DNA of 64,000 bases from Candidatus Roizmanbacteria bacterium (GTDB lineage: Bacteria; Patescibacteriota; Microgenomatia; UBA1406; GWC2-37-13). The notes below the pieces were generated by a model. That model was not told where the DNA came from. It was given only the letters and a program-made list of their open reading frames with translations, and ran no database searches. Both the position numbers and the translations under genes were made by a program. Below, piece after piece: positions 19,361-28,668 of the stretch (positions are counted from its first letter, which is position 1; each line of letters starts with the position of its first letter). The stretch covers positions 62,001 to 126,000 of the forward strand of contig JAAZNM010000001.1 in NCBI GenBank assembly GCA_012798265.1. The letters are read 5' to 3'.

Positions 19361-19810
19361 ATGACAAAACCTTTCAGCTACGACGAGTTCAGGGAAATAT
19401 ATTCAAAAGTACCTCGCCTAACAGTCGAAGTCATTATCAAAACCGACAAGGGAATTATCCTTACCTTAAGGAAACTTGACTCCTGGAAAGGTCAGTGGCA
19501 TATCCCCGGAGGAACCGTCCTCTATAAAGAAACGTTGGAACGGGCAGCCGCTCGGATAGCCGAGGAGGAACTTGGTGTAAAAATAGCCATAAATAAACAA
19601 CTTGGCCATATCTATTATCCCAGCGAAGAAAAGGAAAGAGGTTTTGGATGGAGTATCGGAATCGCCTTTTTGTGTACCATCGTATCGGGTACACCTCGCG
19701 GCAGCGATCAAGGAGAGAAAATAGGTGCATTCGAAGTTCTGCCTAAAAACACGATCGCCGAGGCAAAGGAGTTTTTGGAAAAACATTTACTGAACCAATC
19801 TTCGGTTTAA
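19361..19810 (+). CDS. Nudix hydrolase
   Basis: 149 residues. The Nudix box runs from GGTVLYKETLERAAAR into IAEEELGV (residues 49-72), matching GX5EX7REUXEEXGU. The flanking text (LRKLDSWKGQWHIPGGTV before it, GHIYYPSEEKERGFGWSIGI after it) resembles GDP-mannose mannosyl hydrolase-like members that act on nucleoside-diphosphate sugars. Substrate remains open. 11 nt downstream of def. Confidence 0.88.
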   Translation: MTKPFSYDEFREIYSKVPRLTVEVIIKTDKGIILTLRKLDSWKGQWHIPGGTVLYKETLERAAARIAEEELGVKIAINKQLGHIYYPSEEKERGFGWSIGIAFLCTIVSGTPRGSDQGEKIGAFEVLPKNTIAEAKEFLEKHLLNQSSV

Positions 19811-19848
19811 AATAGCAAAAATATTGATAAAATATATTAGCTATGTGC

Positions 19849-19925
19849 GGACTCGTAGCTCAGCGGCTTAGAGCGCTTCATTGACATTGAAGAGGTCACA
19901 GGTTCAAATCCTGTCGGGTCCACCA
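19849..19925 (+). tRNA. tRNA-Val (anticodon GAC)
   Basis: Acceptor GGACTCG/CGGGTCC, D-arm GCTC/GAGC, anticodon stem CTTCA/TGAAG with loop TTGACAT (GAC), T-arm ACAGG-TTCAAAT-CCTGT, discriminator A and an encoded CCA. A TGATAAAAT extended -10 (19825-19833) lies upstream. Confidence 0.96.
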
Positions 19926-20119
19926 CGTAATAAATTTGCTTTGCAAATTTAAAAGTGGTTGAAACGTTTAAATCGAAGATTAATTACGTTTCACCAATAT
20001 TAACTTGAGGTTCGCCATGAAATATATTTTTTTTATCCTTGCCTGCACTACCAACCTCCGTTAACCGGAGGTCTACTAACTTGTCTTTATTTATTATTTT
20101 TTTTATATAATAAAAACAT
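19926..20119 (+). promoter_or_regulatory. Structured intergenic region and promoter before thrS
   Basis: 194 nt without a gene. Three hairpins can be drawn: AAATTTGC/GCAAATTT (19932-19950), an imperfect 19-nt arm pair 19956-19974 with 19978-19996 (core GAAACG/CGTTTC), and ACCTCCG/CGGAGGT (20053-20072). The left arm of the last can also pair with GAGGTT at 20007-20012, so two alternative folds are possible. A likely promoter, TTGTCT (20081-20086) with TATATA/TATAAT (20104-20111), ends 8 nt before the thrS ATG. The hairpins would be outside a transcript started there. No convincing T-box signature. Confidence 0.4.
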
Positions 20120-21880
20120 ATGTCAGACTTATCTTTAGATAAAATGCGTCATTCTTGCGCCCACCTGATGGCATACGCAGTATCCGAACTATATCCCGGA
20201 ACCAAGGTTGCCATCGGACCGACCATAGAAAACGGTTTTTACTATGATTTTGATCTTCCCGGTCCTATCGGTGAAACCGACCTGGCAAAAATTGAAAGGA
20301 AGATGTCGGAGTTGAAAGAAAAAAGTTTCGACTACATCCAAAGCTGGATTGAGGTAGACCGAGCCTTGGAGCTTTTTTCCCATCAACCTTACAAGCAGGA
20401 AATTATAAAGGAGATATCCGAAGGCGGCCGCGATGATTTCGGACAAAAAGGCAAGGTATCGATCTACCAATCGGGTAAATTTACCGATCTATGCAAAGGT
20501 CCTCATCTGTCTTCCTCCAAGGAAATCGGTTATTTTAAGCTTCTTAACATCGCCGGCGCCTATTGGCGGGGAGATGAAAAAAACAAAATGCTTACCCGTA
20601 TCTACGGGACCTGTTTTGAAAAAAAGGAGGAACTTGATCATTTTCTCTGGCAACAGGAAGAGGCAAAAAAAAGGGACCATCGCAAGTTGGGCCGCGAACT
20701 TGATCTGTTCGTCATTAATGACAGTATCGGCAAAGGTTTGCCTCTTTTAACTCCTAAAGGAACTTTACTAAAAAAACAGATATTGGACTATGAATACCGG
20801 CTTGAAGTCGAAGCCGGATTTAAACAAGTTTCCACTCCTCACATTTCCAGATCGGAGCTGTACAAAAAAACCGGGCATTGGCAACATTATCGGGAAACCA
20901 TGTATGCCCCTTTTGGGATAGACGGTGACGAATATGTTCTCAAACCGATGAACTGTCCTCATCACTATATGATCTACAGTTCAAAACCAAGAAGTTACCG
21001 TGAGCTCCCCTTAAGACTATCCGAACCCGGAACTTGCTACCGATACGAAAAAACCGGCGAGCTTGCCGGATTGCTAAGGGTAAGATCGCTTACTATTGAC
21101 GACAGTCACATTCTTATGACCGAAAATCAGATAGAAGATGAGTTCGCCCTATGTATCGATATGGTAAAAAAAATGTTTGACGCTTTTAAACTAAAAAGCT
21201 TCTACGTAAGGCTTTCGCTTTCCGATCCGTCTGATGCCATCAAGTACATAGCTGATGAAGGTACCTGGAAAAGGGCAGGGGATCTGCTTGAAAAAATAGT
21301 CAAAAACAACCGTCTCGATTACAAGGTAGCTAAAGGCGAGGCTTCTTTTTACGGTCCCAAGCTCGATTTTATGGTCAGGGATTCGCTCGGCCGCGAGTGG
21401 CAGATGAGTACGCTGCAACTTGATCTTTTTATGGGTAAACGGCTCGGATTGACTTATACCGACGAAAGCGGACAAGAAAAACATCCGGTAATACTCCATC
21501 GTGGACTGACGGGGTCAATCGAAAGAACGTTGGGAATCATTATCGAACATTTCGCCGGTGCTTTCCCCGTTTGGCTGTCTCCGATACAGGTCGAGATCTT
21601 GCCGATTTCGGAAAAATATGCGCCGTTGGCTAAAAAAATGCTTGCCGAAATGGCTAAAAAGCAAATAAGAGCCGAAATAAACGACGAAAACAAAACCCTT
21701 GGCGCTAAAATCAGGCAATCTACCTTGCAAAAAACTCCCTATATGATTATAATAGGAGAAAAGGAATCGAAAAAAAACGGATTTGTTTCCGTCAGAACAA
21801 GAGAGGGAGGCGACCTCGGATTAGTAAAGATTGACGAGTTTATTAAACGTTTAACCGATCAAATTGAGAAGCTGGAGTAA
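20120..21880 (+). CDS. thrS: Threonyl-tRNA synthetase without TGS domain
   Basis: Charges tRNA-Thr. 586 residues against about 640 in E. coli. The protein begins directly with the N2 editing domain (MRHSCAHLMAYAV, the HxxxH zinc/editing motif at residues 10-14, and FTDLCKGPHLSS). The N-terminal TGS domain is absent. The class II core is intact: motif 2 around TCYRYEKTGELAGLLRVR, zinc-ligand block KPMNCPHHYMIY, and motif 3 LTGSIERTLGIIIEH. The anticodon-binding domain follows (LSPIQVEILPIS onward). First gene of a translation operon; infC overlaps its end by 17 nt. Confidence 0.95.
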   Translation: MSDLSLDKMRHSCAHLMAYAVSELYPGTKVAIGPTIENGFYYDFDLPGPIGETDLAKIERKMSELKEKSFDYIQSWIEVDRALELFSHQPYKQEIIKEISEGGRDDFGQKGKVSIYQSGKFTDLCKGPHLSSSKEIGYFKLLNIAGAYWRGDEKNKMLTRIYGTCFEKKEELDHFLWQQEEAKKRDHRKLGRELDLFVINDSIGKGLPLLTPKGTLLKKQILDYEYRLEVEAGFKQVSTPHISRSELYKKTGHWQHYRETMYAPFGIDGDEYVLKPMNCPHHYMIYSSKPRSYRELPLRLSEPGTCYRYEKTGELAGLLRVRSLTIDDSHILMTENQIEDEFALCIDMVKKMFDAFKLKSFYVRLSLSDPSDAIKYIADEGTWKRAGDLLEKIVKNNRLDYKVAKGEASFYGPKLDFMVRDSLGREWQMSTLQLDLFMGKRLGLTYTDESGQEKHPVILHRGLTGSIERTLGIIIEHFAGAFPVWLSPIQVEILPISEKYAPLAKKMLAEMAKKQIRAEINDENKTLGAKIRQSTLQKTPYMIIIGEKESKKNGFVSVRTREGGDLGLVKIDEFIKRLTDQIEKLE

Positions 21881-22400
21881 CAGACATCATACACCCAAAA
21901 AGTATTATTTCCTGAATTACAGAATCGAGGCACCTAATTTGCGGGTTATTGATGAACAAGCTAAACAGATTGGGATTTTGTCCAAACAAGAAGCTTTGAA
22001 TGTCGCTCAACAAAAAGGATTGGATTTGGTGTTGATAGCTCCAAAAGCCAATCCGCCCGTGGCCAAGATAATTGATTTTAAGAAGTTTTTGTACCAGGAA
22101 AAGAAAAAACAAAAGGAAGCTAAAAAAGGTATAAAAAAAAGTTCTGTCAAAGATCTTAAGTTATCCCTTTTTATAGGAACGGCCGACCTTGAAAGGCTGG
22201 TCAATCGGGGAAAGGAGTTCTTAAATGAAGGAAACCAACTTAGGCTCAACCTGACTTTAAGGGGTCGGGAACTGGGCAAGAAAAACATGGCTTTCGACCT
22301 TGTTAAGAAGTTTATAGGTGAACTTGGCGAAGTTAATGTTTCCAAAGAACCCCGTATGGAAGGTCGGGTTATCAGAACGGTTCTTGCCCGAAAAAAATAA
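21864..22400 (+). CDS. infC: Translation initiation factor IF-3
   Basis: Binds the 30S subunit, blocks 50S joining and checks initiator codons. 178 residues from TTG 21864. There is no ATG or GTG near the expected N-terminus; an in-frame ATC also lies at 21858. Non-standard starts are common for infC and allow self-regulation. The N-domain has NYRIEAPNLRVIDEQAKQIG and VAKIIDFKKFLYQEKKK; the C-domain has LFIGTADLERLVNRGKEFL and VTLRGRE-type text (LTLRGRELGKKN). It is followed by rpmI and rplT in the classic order. Start choice is the uncertain part. Confidence 0.92.
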   Translation: MRSWSNRHHTPKKYYFLNYRIEAPNLRVIDEQAKQIGILSKQEALNVAQQKGLDLVLIAPKANPPVAKIIDFKKFLYQEKKKQKEAKKGIKKSSVKDLKLSLFIGTADLERLVNRGKEFLNEGNQLRLNLTLRGRELGKKNMAFDLVKKFIGELGEVNVSKEPRMEGRVIRTVLARKK

Positions 22401-22420
22401 CAATTTACTTTTAAACTAAA

Positions 22421-22621
22421 ATGGCTAAACAAAAAAATAAAACAAGGAAATCTGCCGCCAAAAGATTTAAGGTGACCAAAAAAGGAAAGATACTTCATCG
22501 ATCACATTTTATAAGACATTTAAGATCGAAAAAGTCAAAAAAACATATCCGAAGGCTAAAACAGATGAAAGCCATCGTAGGAGTTTTTGGAAAAAAAGCC
22601 AAGAAAATGTTAGGGAAATAA
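22421..22621 (+). CDS. rpmI: 50S ribosomal protein L35
   Basis: 66 residues, very basic. Starts MAKQKNKTRKSAAKRFKVTK and contains HRSHFIRHLRSKKSKKHIRR, the L35 pattern (K-x-KT-x-K-x-A-x-KRF then the H-x-R basic stretch). It lies 20 nt after infC and 19 nt before rplT. No Shine-Dalgarno is seen, so translation may be coupled within the operon. Confidence 0.95.
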   Translation: MAKQKNKTRKSAAKRFKVTKKGKILHRSHFIRHLRSKKSKKHIRRLKQMKAIVGVFGKKAKKMLGK

Positions 22622-22640
22622 GTTATAATAACAATCTTTT

Positions 22641-22985
22641 ATGGTAAGAATCAAATCCGGGATTGCTACGAAAAAAAAACACCGAAAAGTTCTCAGGCTG
22701 GCTAAGGGTTATTGGATGACCAGGCACAAACAGTTTAAAAAAGCCAAGGAAGCGGTTCTTCACGCCGGAGAATATGCTTTTGTTGGACGAAAAAACAAAA
22801 AAAGGGACTTCAGAAAAACATGGATTATCAGAATAAACGCCGCCGTAAGGCTCTTCGGATTGACTTACAGTCAGTTCATCAACCGACTAAAAAACAATAA
22901 AATAGAGATTGATCGGAAGATTTTGTCACAAATCGCCGCCGACTATCCAAAAGCATTTGAAAAAATCGTCACTAAGGTGAAATAA
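22641..22985 (+). CDS. rplT: 50S ribosomal protein L20
   Basis: 114 residues, usual length about 117. N-terminal basic extension [20 protein letters not shown] is followed by [20 protein letters not shown] and [16 protein letters not shown], as in L20. L20 helps early 50S assembly and in other bacteria represses its own operon by binding mRNA. pheS starts 7 nt later. Confidence 0.96.
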   Translation: MVRIKSGIATKKKHRKVLRLAKGYWMTRHKQFKKAKEAVLHAGEYAFVGRKNKKRDFRKTWIIRINAAVRLFGLTYSQFINRLKNNKIEIDRKILSQIAADYPKAFEKIVTKVK

Positions 22986-22992
22986 TCTTAAT

Positions 22993-24042
22993 ATGGACGA
23001 AGCTATAAAAAAACTTCATCACGATTTCATCGATCAACTTTCTCATATAAAATCTTTAAGTCAAATAGAGTCGATCAGGATTGATTATTTAGGCCGCCAG
23101 GGGAAAATAAACGGTCTTTTCAAAAAAATTAACGAAGTTCCTGTCAATCAAAGAAAAATTTACGGTCAAAATCTAAACGTCTTAAAAAAAGACGTCTCCC
23201 GTCTGATTGAAGACAAGCTGAAAGAACTGGCAGAGTCCGAAGAAAAAGAGAGATATGTCGACACTACCTTGCCGGGGAAAAAATACCAAAAGGGCAGTCT
23301 CCATCCTTTAACCTTAGCTATCGAGGAAGTGTCGTCGATATTCGAAAAAATCGGGTTTATTAGGGTTTCTTATCCGGAAGTCGAATGGGAACATTTTTCT
23401 TTTGAAGCACTGAATATGCCGAAAGGACATCCGGCCCGCGACGATTTTGAAACTTTTTTTATCGACCAGGCGGAAGATGACAAATACGGAAAAGTGGTTC
23501 TTTCACCACACACTTCTTCAGGGCAGACGCGAGAGATGCATCGTGTCAAAACACCACCGATAAAAATGATAAATATAGCTAAATGTTACCGTCCGAACTG
23601 GGATGTCAGCCACGCCCCGATGTTTTTCCAGTTTGAAGGTCTATGCATCGACAAAGGAATAAACATCACTCATCTGAAAGGAACCATTGATTATTTTGTC
23701 AAAGAGTTTTACGGTCAAGAAAGACAGTCCAGATTGCGACCTTTTCATTTCCAATTTACCGAACCGTCGTTTGAGGTCGACATATCCTGCAGCCTTTGTC
23801 ACGGAAAAGGCGAGATAAAAAAACAAAAATGCCGGATGTGCAAATCGGGATGGCTGGAGCTCGGAGGAGCAGGAATGGTCCATCCGAATGTTTTGAAGGC
23901 TGGGGGCATCGATCACCAGGAATATACCGGTTGGGCATTCGGTTGGGGAGTTGAACGTGTCTTTATGATGAAAGAAAATTTGAATATTGAAGATATGAGA
24001 ATTCTTTATTCCGGCGACATCAGGTTTTTGGAACAGTTTTAA
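22993..24042 (+). CDS. pheS: Phenylalanyl-tRNA synthetase alpha subunit
   Basis: Catalytic subunit of the alpha2-beta2 enzyme. 349 residues. N-terminal coiled-coil arm (residues 1-85, with IRIDYLGRQGKINGLFKKI), then the class II core: HPARDDFETFFI, LSPHTSSGQTREM (motif 2 region), FQFEGLCIDKGI and the C-terminal GWAFGWGVERVFMM (motif 3). An insert with four Cys (SCSLCHGKG and CRMCKSG, about residues 264-284) looks like a zinc ribbon. pheT begins 84 nt downstream, after a palindromic repeat. Confidence 0.95.
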   Translation: MDEAIKKLHHDFIDQLSHIKSLSQIESIRIDYLGRQGKINGLFKKINEVPVNQRKIYGQNLNVLKKDVSRLIEDKLKELAESEEKERYVDTTLPGKKYQKGSLHPLTLAIEEVSSIFEKIGFIRVSYPEVEWEHFSFEALNMPKGHPARDDFETFFIDQAEDDKYGKVVLSPHTSSGQTREMHRVKTPPIKMINIAKCYRPNWDVSHAPMFFQFEGLCIDKGINITHLKGTIDYFVKEFYGQERQSRLRPFHFQFTEPSFEVDISCSLCHGKGEIKKQKCRMCKSGWLELGGAGMVHPNVLKAGGIDHQEYTGWAFGWGVERVFMMKENLNIEDMRILYSGDIRFLEQF

Positions 24043-24044
24043 AT

Positions 24045-24104
24045 AAGTTTATAAAGTAATAAAGTTGGTAAGTTCGTCAAGGAGTATCTTGATGGACTTG
24101 ACAA
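24045..24104. repeat. Intergenic inverted repeat, copy C
   Basis: Between pheS and pheT. AAGTTCGTCAAG near 24070-24081 faces CTTGATGGACTTGACAAGCT (24089-24108 region), preceded by AAGTTTATAAAG-type text. It shares the 12-nt core AAGTTYRTCAAG with the copies at 2962 and 15221. It may be an RNA processing site or hairpin inside the operon. Confidence 0.5.
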
Positions 24105-24126
24105 GCTATATAAATAAAACAATAAC

Positions 24127-26124
24127 ATGAACATTAAAATTACTTACAACTGGCTTTTGGAATATCTCGATACCGACGCGAATCCTTATGACATCCAAAA
24201 ATACCTTTCCCTTTCCGGACCTTCGGTTGAGAAAGTGGAAAAAGTCGATGACGACTATGTTTTTGACATCGAGATAACTTCAAACAGAATCGATACGGCC
24301 TCAATCATCGGAATAGCTCAAGAATGTGTCGCTATATTGCCGCAGTTTGGAAAGAAAGCCGAACTAAAGTTCAATCCTTTGGACGAGTACCGTTTTAGCC
24401 GGATACCTGACGGCGGAACCGATTGCCTTAAAGTCAAGATCACAAGCCCCAAACTCTGTTCCCGGTTCACCATGATCGTTTTGTCTGACCTTGAGATAAG
24501 ATCAGCTCCTCAATTCATTAAGGAAAGACTTGTTCTCTGTGGAATCAAATCCATAAACAATGTCGTCGACATATCCAATTACCTGATGCTCTCGTTGGGC
24601 CAGCCGACTCATATTTTTGACTTCAATAAGATCAAAAACCTGACCATGATCATGAGGGAAAGCTTAAAAGGGGAAAAAATAACCACCCTTGACGAAAAAG
24701 AGATAACCTTACCCGGAGGGGACATAGTCATCGAAGACGGCGAAGGTAAGTTGATAGATCTGTGCGGCATTATGGGCGGTTTAAATTCATCAATAAGCGA
24801 AAAAACAAAAAACGTGATTCTTTTTGTGCAAACATACAACAAGCAGCTTATCAGAAAAACCTCGATGACTACCGGACAAAGAACGGTTGCCGCCACCTAT
24901 TTTGAAAAAGGACTTGATGAAGAAAGAGTCGAGACAACCTTAACCTATGGAGTCGAGCTGCTAAAACAGTATGCCGGGGGAAAAATCGCATCAAAGCTTT
25001 ACGATATTTATCCGCATCCTTATAAACAAAAACGCATCTCGCTAAAAACCGACGACTTAAACAGGTTGATCGGGGTCGATATCAAAAAAGAAATTTTGGA
25101 AAAAATAATCAGTCGACTTAACTTTGAACTGACGAGCTTTAAAGGTAATTCCATGACAGTAACCGTTCCGTCTTACCGTCAGTATGATATAAATATAAAA
25201 GAAGATCTCGTCGAAGAAATTGCGCGAATCTACGGTTATCACAATCTCCCAAACAATCTACCCCCACCCGCTTACGTCAAACAACCAAAGGAAATGGAAA
25301 ATCTTTTTAAGATACAGTCGAAGATAAAATATTTTTTGAAACACGCGGGATTGAACGAATCGACCAACTACTCGATGATTTCTATGGAGATGATCGAATC
25401 GCTTGATCTTAAGGTTACCGATCATCTTAAGCTTAGCAACTCGATTTCAAGCGATATCGAGTATTTGAGGACATCTCTTATCCCGTCTTTGATAAGGAAC
25501 ATCAAGTCCAACGAGGGGAAAAGAGATGCTTTAAGGTTTTTTGAGATAGCCAAAGTATACCTGCCAAAAAAGTTATCGCTTCCGGGAGAAAAGTACAAAC
25601 TCGCCATAGCCATCAATACCGAATTCGGCGATCTTAAAGGTTTGATCGAAATTTTGCTGGCCGAACTGAATATTGACAACTACGAGATTAAAAAAGGAAA
25701 AAATAGTTTGATGAACCCTTCTGTCCAAGGCGAGATCTATGTTAACGGCGAATCGTTGGGGTCATTCGGAGTTCTCAAAAGCAAATACAGAATAAAGAAT
25801 CAGTTGGAAAACGATGTTTATTTGGCTGAGTTTGATCTGGACATTTTGATCAAAAATTACCGTCTGGTGGCTCCTTATAAACCGATCAACCCGTTTGCCG
25901 TCATTAAGCTTGACCTGACATTCGCAACAATCAATAAAATGCCTTTTGCCGTCTTTAGGCAAAAAGCCTTCAAAACATCGAAACTTCTCCAAAAAATTGA
26001 ACTGATCGGTATTTATGAAAACAAAGTCAGCCTTCGCTTTTTCTTTTCTTCAACGGTACGTAACATCAATCAGGAAGAGGCGGAAAAAGAGTTGGAAAAA
26101 TTCAAGGCGTTGGTGTTGGGGTAA
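24127..26124 (+). CDS. pheT: Phenylalanyl-tRNA synthetase beta subunit, lacking the EMAP/OB domain
   Basis: 665 residues against about 795. The N-terminal B1 piece (TYNWLLEYLDTDANPYDIQK) runs straight from VEKVEKVDDDYVFDIEI into the editing-domain text (TSNRIDTASIIGIAQE). The roughly 110-residue tRNA-binding OB insert normally between them is missing. B3/B4 (SINNVVDISNYLMLSLGQPT), B5 (KKEILEKIISRLNFEL), and the terminal FDX-ACB anticodon domain (FAVIKLDLTFATINK...) are present. The last 23 nt overlap the convergent penicillin-binding protein gene. Confidence 0.93.
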   Translation: MNIKITYNWLLEYLDTDANPYDIQKYLSLSGPSVEKVEKVDDDYVFDIEITSNRIDTASIIGIAQECVAILPQFGKKAELKFNPLDEYRFSRIPDGGTDCLKVKITSPKLCSRFTMIVLSDLEIRSAPQFIKERLVLCGIKSINNVVDISNYLMLSLGQPTHIFDFNKIKNLTMIMRESLKGEKITTLDEKEITLPGGDIVIEDGEGKLIDLCGIMGGLNSSISEKTKNVILFVQTYNKQLIRKTSMTTGQRTVAATYFEKGLDEERVETTLTYGVELLKQYAGGKIASKLYDIYPHPYKQKRISLKTDDLNRLIGVDIKKEILEKIISRLNFELTSFKGNSMTVTVPSYRQYDINIKEDLVEEIARIYGYHNLPNNLPPPAYVKQPKEMENLFKIQSKIKYFLKHAGLNESTNYSMISMEMIESLDLKVTDHLKLSNSISSDIEYLRTSLIPSLIRNIKSNEGKRDALRFFEIAKVYLPKKLSLPGEKYKLAIAINTEFGDLKGLIEILLAELNIDNYEIKKGKNSLMNPSVQGEIYVNGESLGSFGVLKSKYRIKNQLENDVYLAEFDLDILIKNYRLVAPYKPINPFAVIKLDLTFATINKMPFAVFRQKAFKTSKLLQKIELIGIYENKVSLRFFFSSTVRNINQEEAEKELEKFKALVLG

Positions 26125-28645
26125 GGGAATCCCAGGCTTTTTTGACTCCGAATTTTACTATCGACTCACCGGTTTTGTCGTTTTCGGTGGCGGCGGTTAT
26201 CTTAAGTTCATAAACCCCTTCTGAAAGATCCATGGATTCGTCGATATCCTTCTTATCTTCATTATAATTTTTCTTTTCTTCACCGTTCAGGTAAATCTTT
26301 ACGTTTTTCAGTTTGCGAACGGTGGCTATCTTTGCCTGAATATTGATCCTGTTATCGTCGATTTTTTGTTTATCGCCCGGAGACTTTATGGAAATGACGA
26401 CGCTGTCGGACGAAGCATCAGACAGATCGGTCGGCGGATGATAACGGTCATCTTTTTGTTCCCTGCTCCAGCTTTCTATCCCCTCCTGCCAACGATTTTT
26501 GCCATCCGTAGATACCGGATCGTTTTCCGTTATGACGATGTATTCTTTTTCTTCGTAGTTGCCTGTTTTTATTTCAACTTCATTAGCCAATTTGCCGGTA
26601 GCCTTGGATATTTTTATTTTTTTGTAAAAAGGGGAAATGTCTTTAGGTTCGGTACCTTCAATAAAGTATTCCGTTCTGGTCGGTTGACCGTCTTTGGGCA
26701 AACCTCCCAAAAAAGAGTCTATTTGAACTGCCTTTACTTTATCAGGCTTGTCCATAATTCCGTCGTTGTATTTTTTTAGTATTTCCCTCATTATCTTATA
26801 CCAAATCGGGGAGGCGCCGGTAGCTCCCGAGGCTATTTTTGGATTCATCTTCGAATTGTCGTTGTTGCCGACCCAGACGCCGACAGTGACCGATTTGGTA
26901 AAACCTACCGTCCAATTATCCCGTTTATCATCAGTGGTACCGGTTTTGACGGAAACGGTTTTGCCGGGAACGTTAAGATAAGAATTTGGACCAAACTCCT
27001 CCAAACGAGCATTGTTATCAGAAAGGATATGCGAAACCAAAAATGAAATTTCTTTTGAAAAAACCGGTACCTCTTTGGGTTTTTTGCCTATATATATAGT
27101 TTTTCCGTTGAAATCCTTTACCTCGGTAACCGATTGATAGTCGACTCTGGTTCCGCCTCTGGCAAAAATACTGTAGGCGGAGGTCAGATCAAGTAGGGTA
27201 ACCTCGCCTCCGCCCAAGGTCAACGACAGGCCAAACCTTTTTAAATTCGCCTCTGTCGGAGAAAGGGAAGTTAACCCCATTTGGTTTGTTTTTTCCAAAA
27301 AGCTTTTTATTCCGACCATCGACAACATTTTGACGGCCGGAATATTCAAAGAGTTACCCAAGGCAAACCGAAACTGGACCGGTCCGCGAAACTTACCGTC
27401 GTAGTTGACCGGAATATAATCATCATCCCCCTGATCCGGAAAAACGGTTTTTACGTCCATTATCACCGTCGCCGGCGTATATCCTTTTTCAAGGGCCAAA
27501 GCATAAGTGACCGGTTTGATCGACGATCCTGGTTGCCGAAGACCTAAAGAGGCATTGAACTTCCCGAATTTTTCGTCAAAAAAATCATAGGAACCGACCA
27601 TAGCCAGAATCTCTCCCGTTTTGGAATCCAGGACAACAACGGCGCCGTTGCTGACTTGGTAGTCTTTAAGCGACTCTATCTCCTTTTTCACTATATCTTC
27701 TATGCTTTTCTGTACTTCAAGAGAAAGAGTGGTTTTTATCTTAAGCCCCTGGTCAAACACCTTGCTGCCAAAATCCTTTTCCATCCAGTCTTTTATGTAA
27801 AAAACAAAATGGGGAGCGTTGATGGCGAATTTAGGCGAAACAAACTTTGTCTTTGCCAGTTCGGACAAAGCTTTTTTTTCCTGATCGGAGGTAATATATC
27901 CGTCTTCGCGCATTCTTCTCAAGACATCGGTCGTCCGACCCCTCCAAGCATCGGATTTACCGATAAAAGGGGAGTAGTACGAAGGATTTTGCGGCAGTCC
28001 GGCCATAATGGCCGACTCGACCAGGGTAAGATCCTTGGGTTGCTTGCCGAAATAGGCGTTGGCGGCCGATCCAACACCATAATAACTGCCTCCGTAAGGA
28101 ACTTCGTTTAGGTACATCTCAAGAATCTGGTCCTTGGTATAACGTTTTTCAACTTCAAGCGCCAGAATCATTTCTTTTATCTTTCTCGGCAGCGTCTGTT
28201 GGGAAGTGAGCAAAACATTTTTGATCAACTGTTGGGTAATCGTCGATCCGCTAGACAACCTTCGGTAAATAATAATATTGAATATGGACCTGATAATGCC
28301 CGTTTGGGAAATTCCTCCATGTTTGTAAAAATTCTTATCTTCAATCGCAACCGTCGCTTTTTTAAGATAGTCGGATATGTCCTTAAAAGGAACAGGGACT
28401 CGATTTTTGTCTTTAAACATCTGATAAAGTATTTTCCCGTCACGGTCATAAAAAACATTCGAATAACCGGTGTTTTGAGACAGCTTTCCGGGAGAGGGAA
28501 GGTCTTTGGCATACCATGCAAAAACCAAAAAGGAAAATATAAAACCTAAAAAAATTAAGCCGCTTGCCAAAACCAGCAACCTAAGCATTAACGCTTGCCT
28601 GTTAAACCCAGTTTGACGTCGCAGTCTTCTTGAGATAAAAGCCAT
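26102..28645 (-). CDS. Class A penicillin-binding protein (PBP1A-like)
   Basis: Bifunctional peptidoglycan glycosyltransferase and transpeptidase, anchored in the membrane. 847 residues. One N-terminal TM (about 22-46). The GT51 domain has the catalytic EDKNFYKHGG, GSTITQQLIKN and RKIKEMILALEVEKRY blocks. The transpeptidase domain has SSIKPV (SxxK nucleophile, RQPGSSIKPVTYAL), GNSLNIPAV (SxN) and SVKTGTTDDKRDNW (KTG). A C-terminal Ig-like extension ends in DSLTPTPTP. TATACT ends 6 nt before the ATG. A divergent small gene starts 24 nt away. Confidence 0.95.
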   Translation of the reverse strand: MAFISRRLRRQTGFNRQALMLRLLVLASGLIFLGFIFSFLVFAWYAKDLPSPGKLSQNTGYSNVFYDRDGKILYQMFKDKNRVPVPFKDISDYLKKATVAIEDKNFYKHGGISQTGIIRSIFNIIIYRRLSSGSTITQQLIKNVLLTSQQTLPRKIKEMILALEVEKRYTKDQILEMYLNEVPYGGSYYGVGSAANAYFGKQPKDLTLVESAIMAGLPQNPSYYSPFIGKSDAWRGRTTDVLRRMREDGYITSDQEKKALSELAKTKFVSPKFAINAPHFVFYIKDWMEKDFGSKVFDQGLKIKTTLSLEVQKSIEDIVKKEIESLKDYQVSNGAVVVLDSKTGEILAMVGSYDFFDEKFGKFNASLGLRQPGSSIKPVTYALALEKGYTPATVIMDVKTVFPDQGDDDYIPVNYDGKFRGPVQFRFALGNSLNIPAVKMLSMVGIKSFLEKTNQMGLTSLSPTEANLKRFGLSLTLGGGEVTLLDLTSAYSIFARGGTRVDYQSVTEVKDFNGKTIYIGKKPKEVPVFSKEISFLVSHILSDNNARLEEFGPNSYLNVPGKTVSVKTGTTDDKRDNWTVGFTKSVTVGVWVGNNDNSKMNPKIASGATGASPIWYKIMREILKKYNDGIMDKPDKVKAVQIDSFLGGLPKDGQPTRTEYFIEGTEPKDISPFYKKIKISKATGKLANEVEIKTGNYEEKEYIVITENDPVSTDGKNRWQEGIESWSREQKDDRYHPPTDLSDASSDSVVISIKSPGDKQKIDDNRINIQAKIATVRKLKNVKIYLNGEEKKNYNEDKKDIDESMDLSEGVYELKITAATENDKTGESIVKFGVKKAWDSLTPTPTP

Positions 28646-28668
28646 GTTTTAAGTATAATACATCTATT

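Noticed and set aside
19926-20119. T-box riboswitch for thrS
   Set aside because: No specifier loop with a Thr codon or T-box bulge motif could be identified, and the best promoter is downstream.
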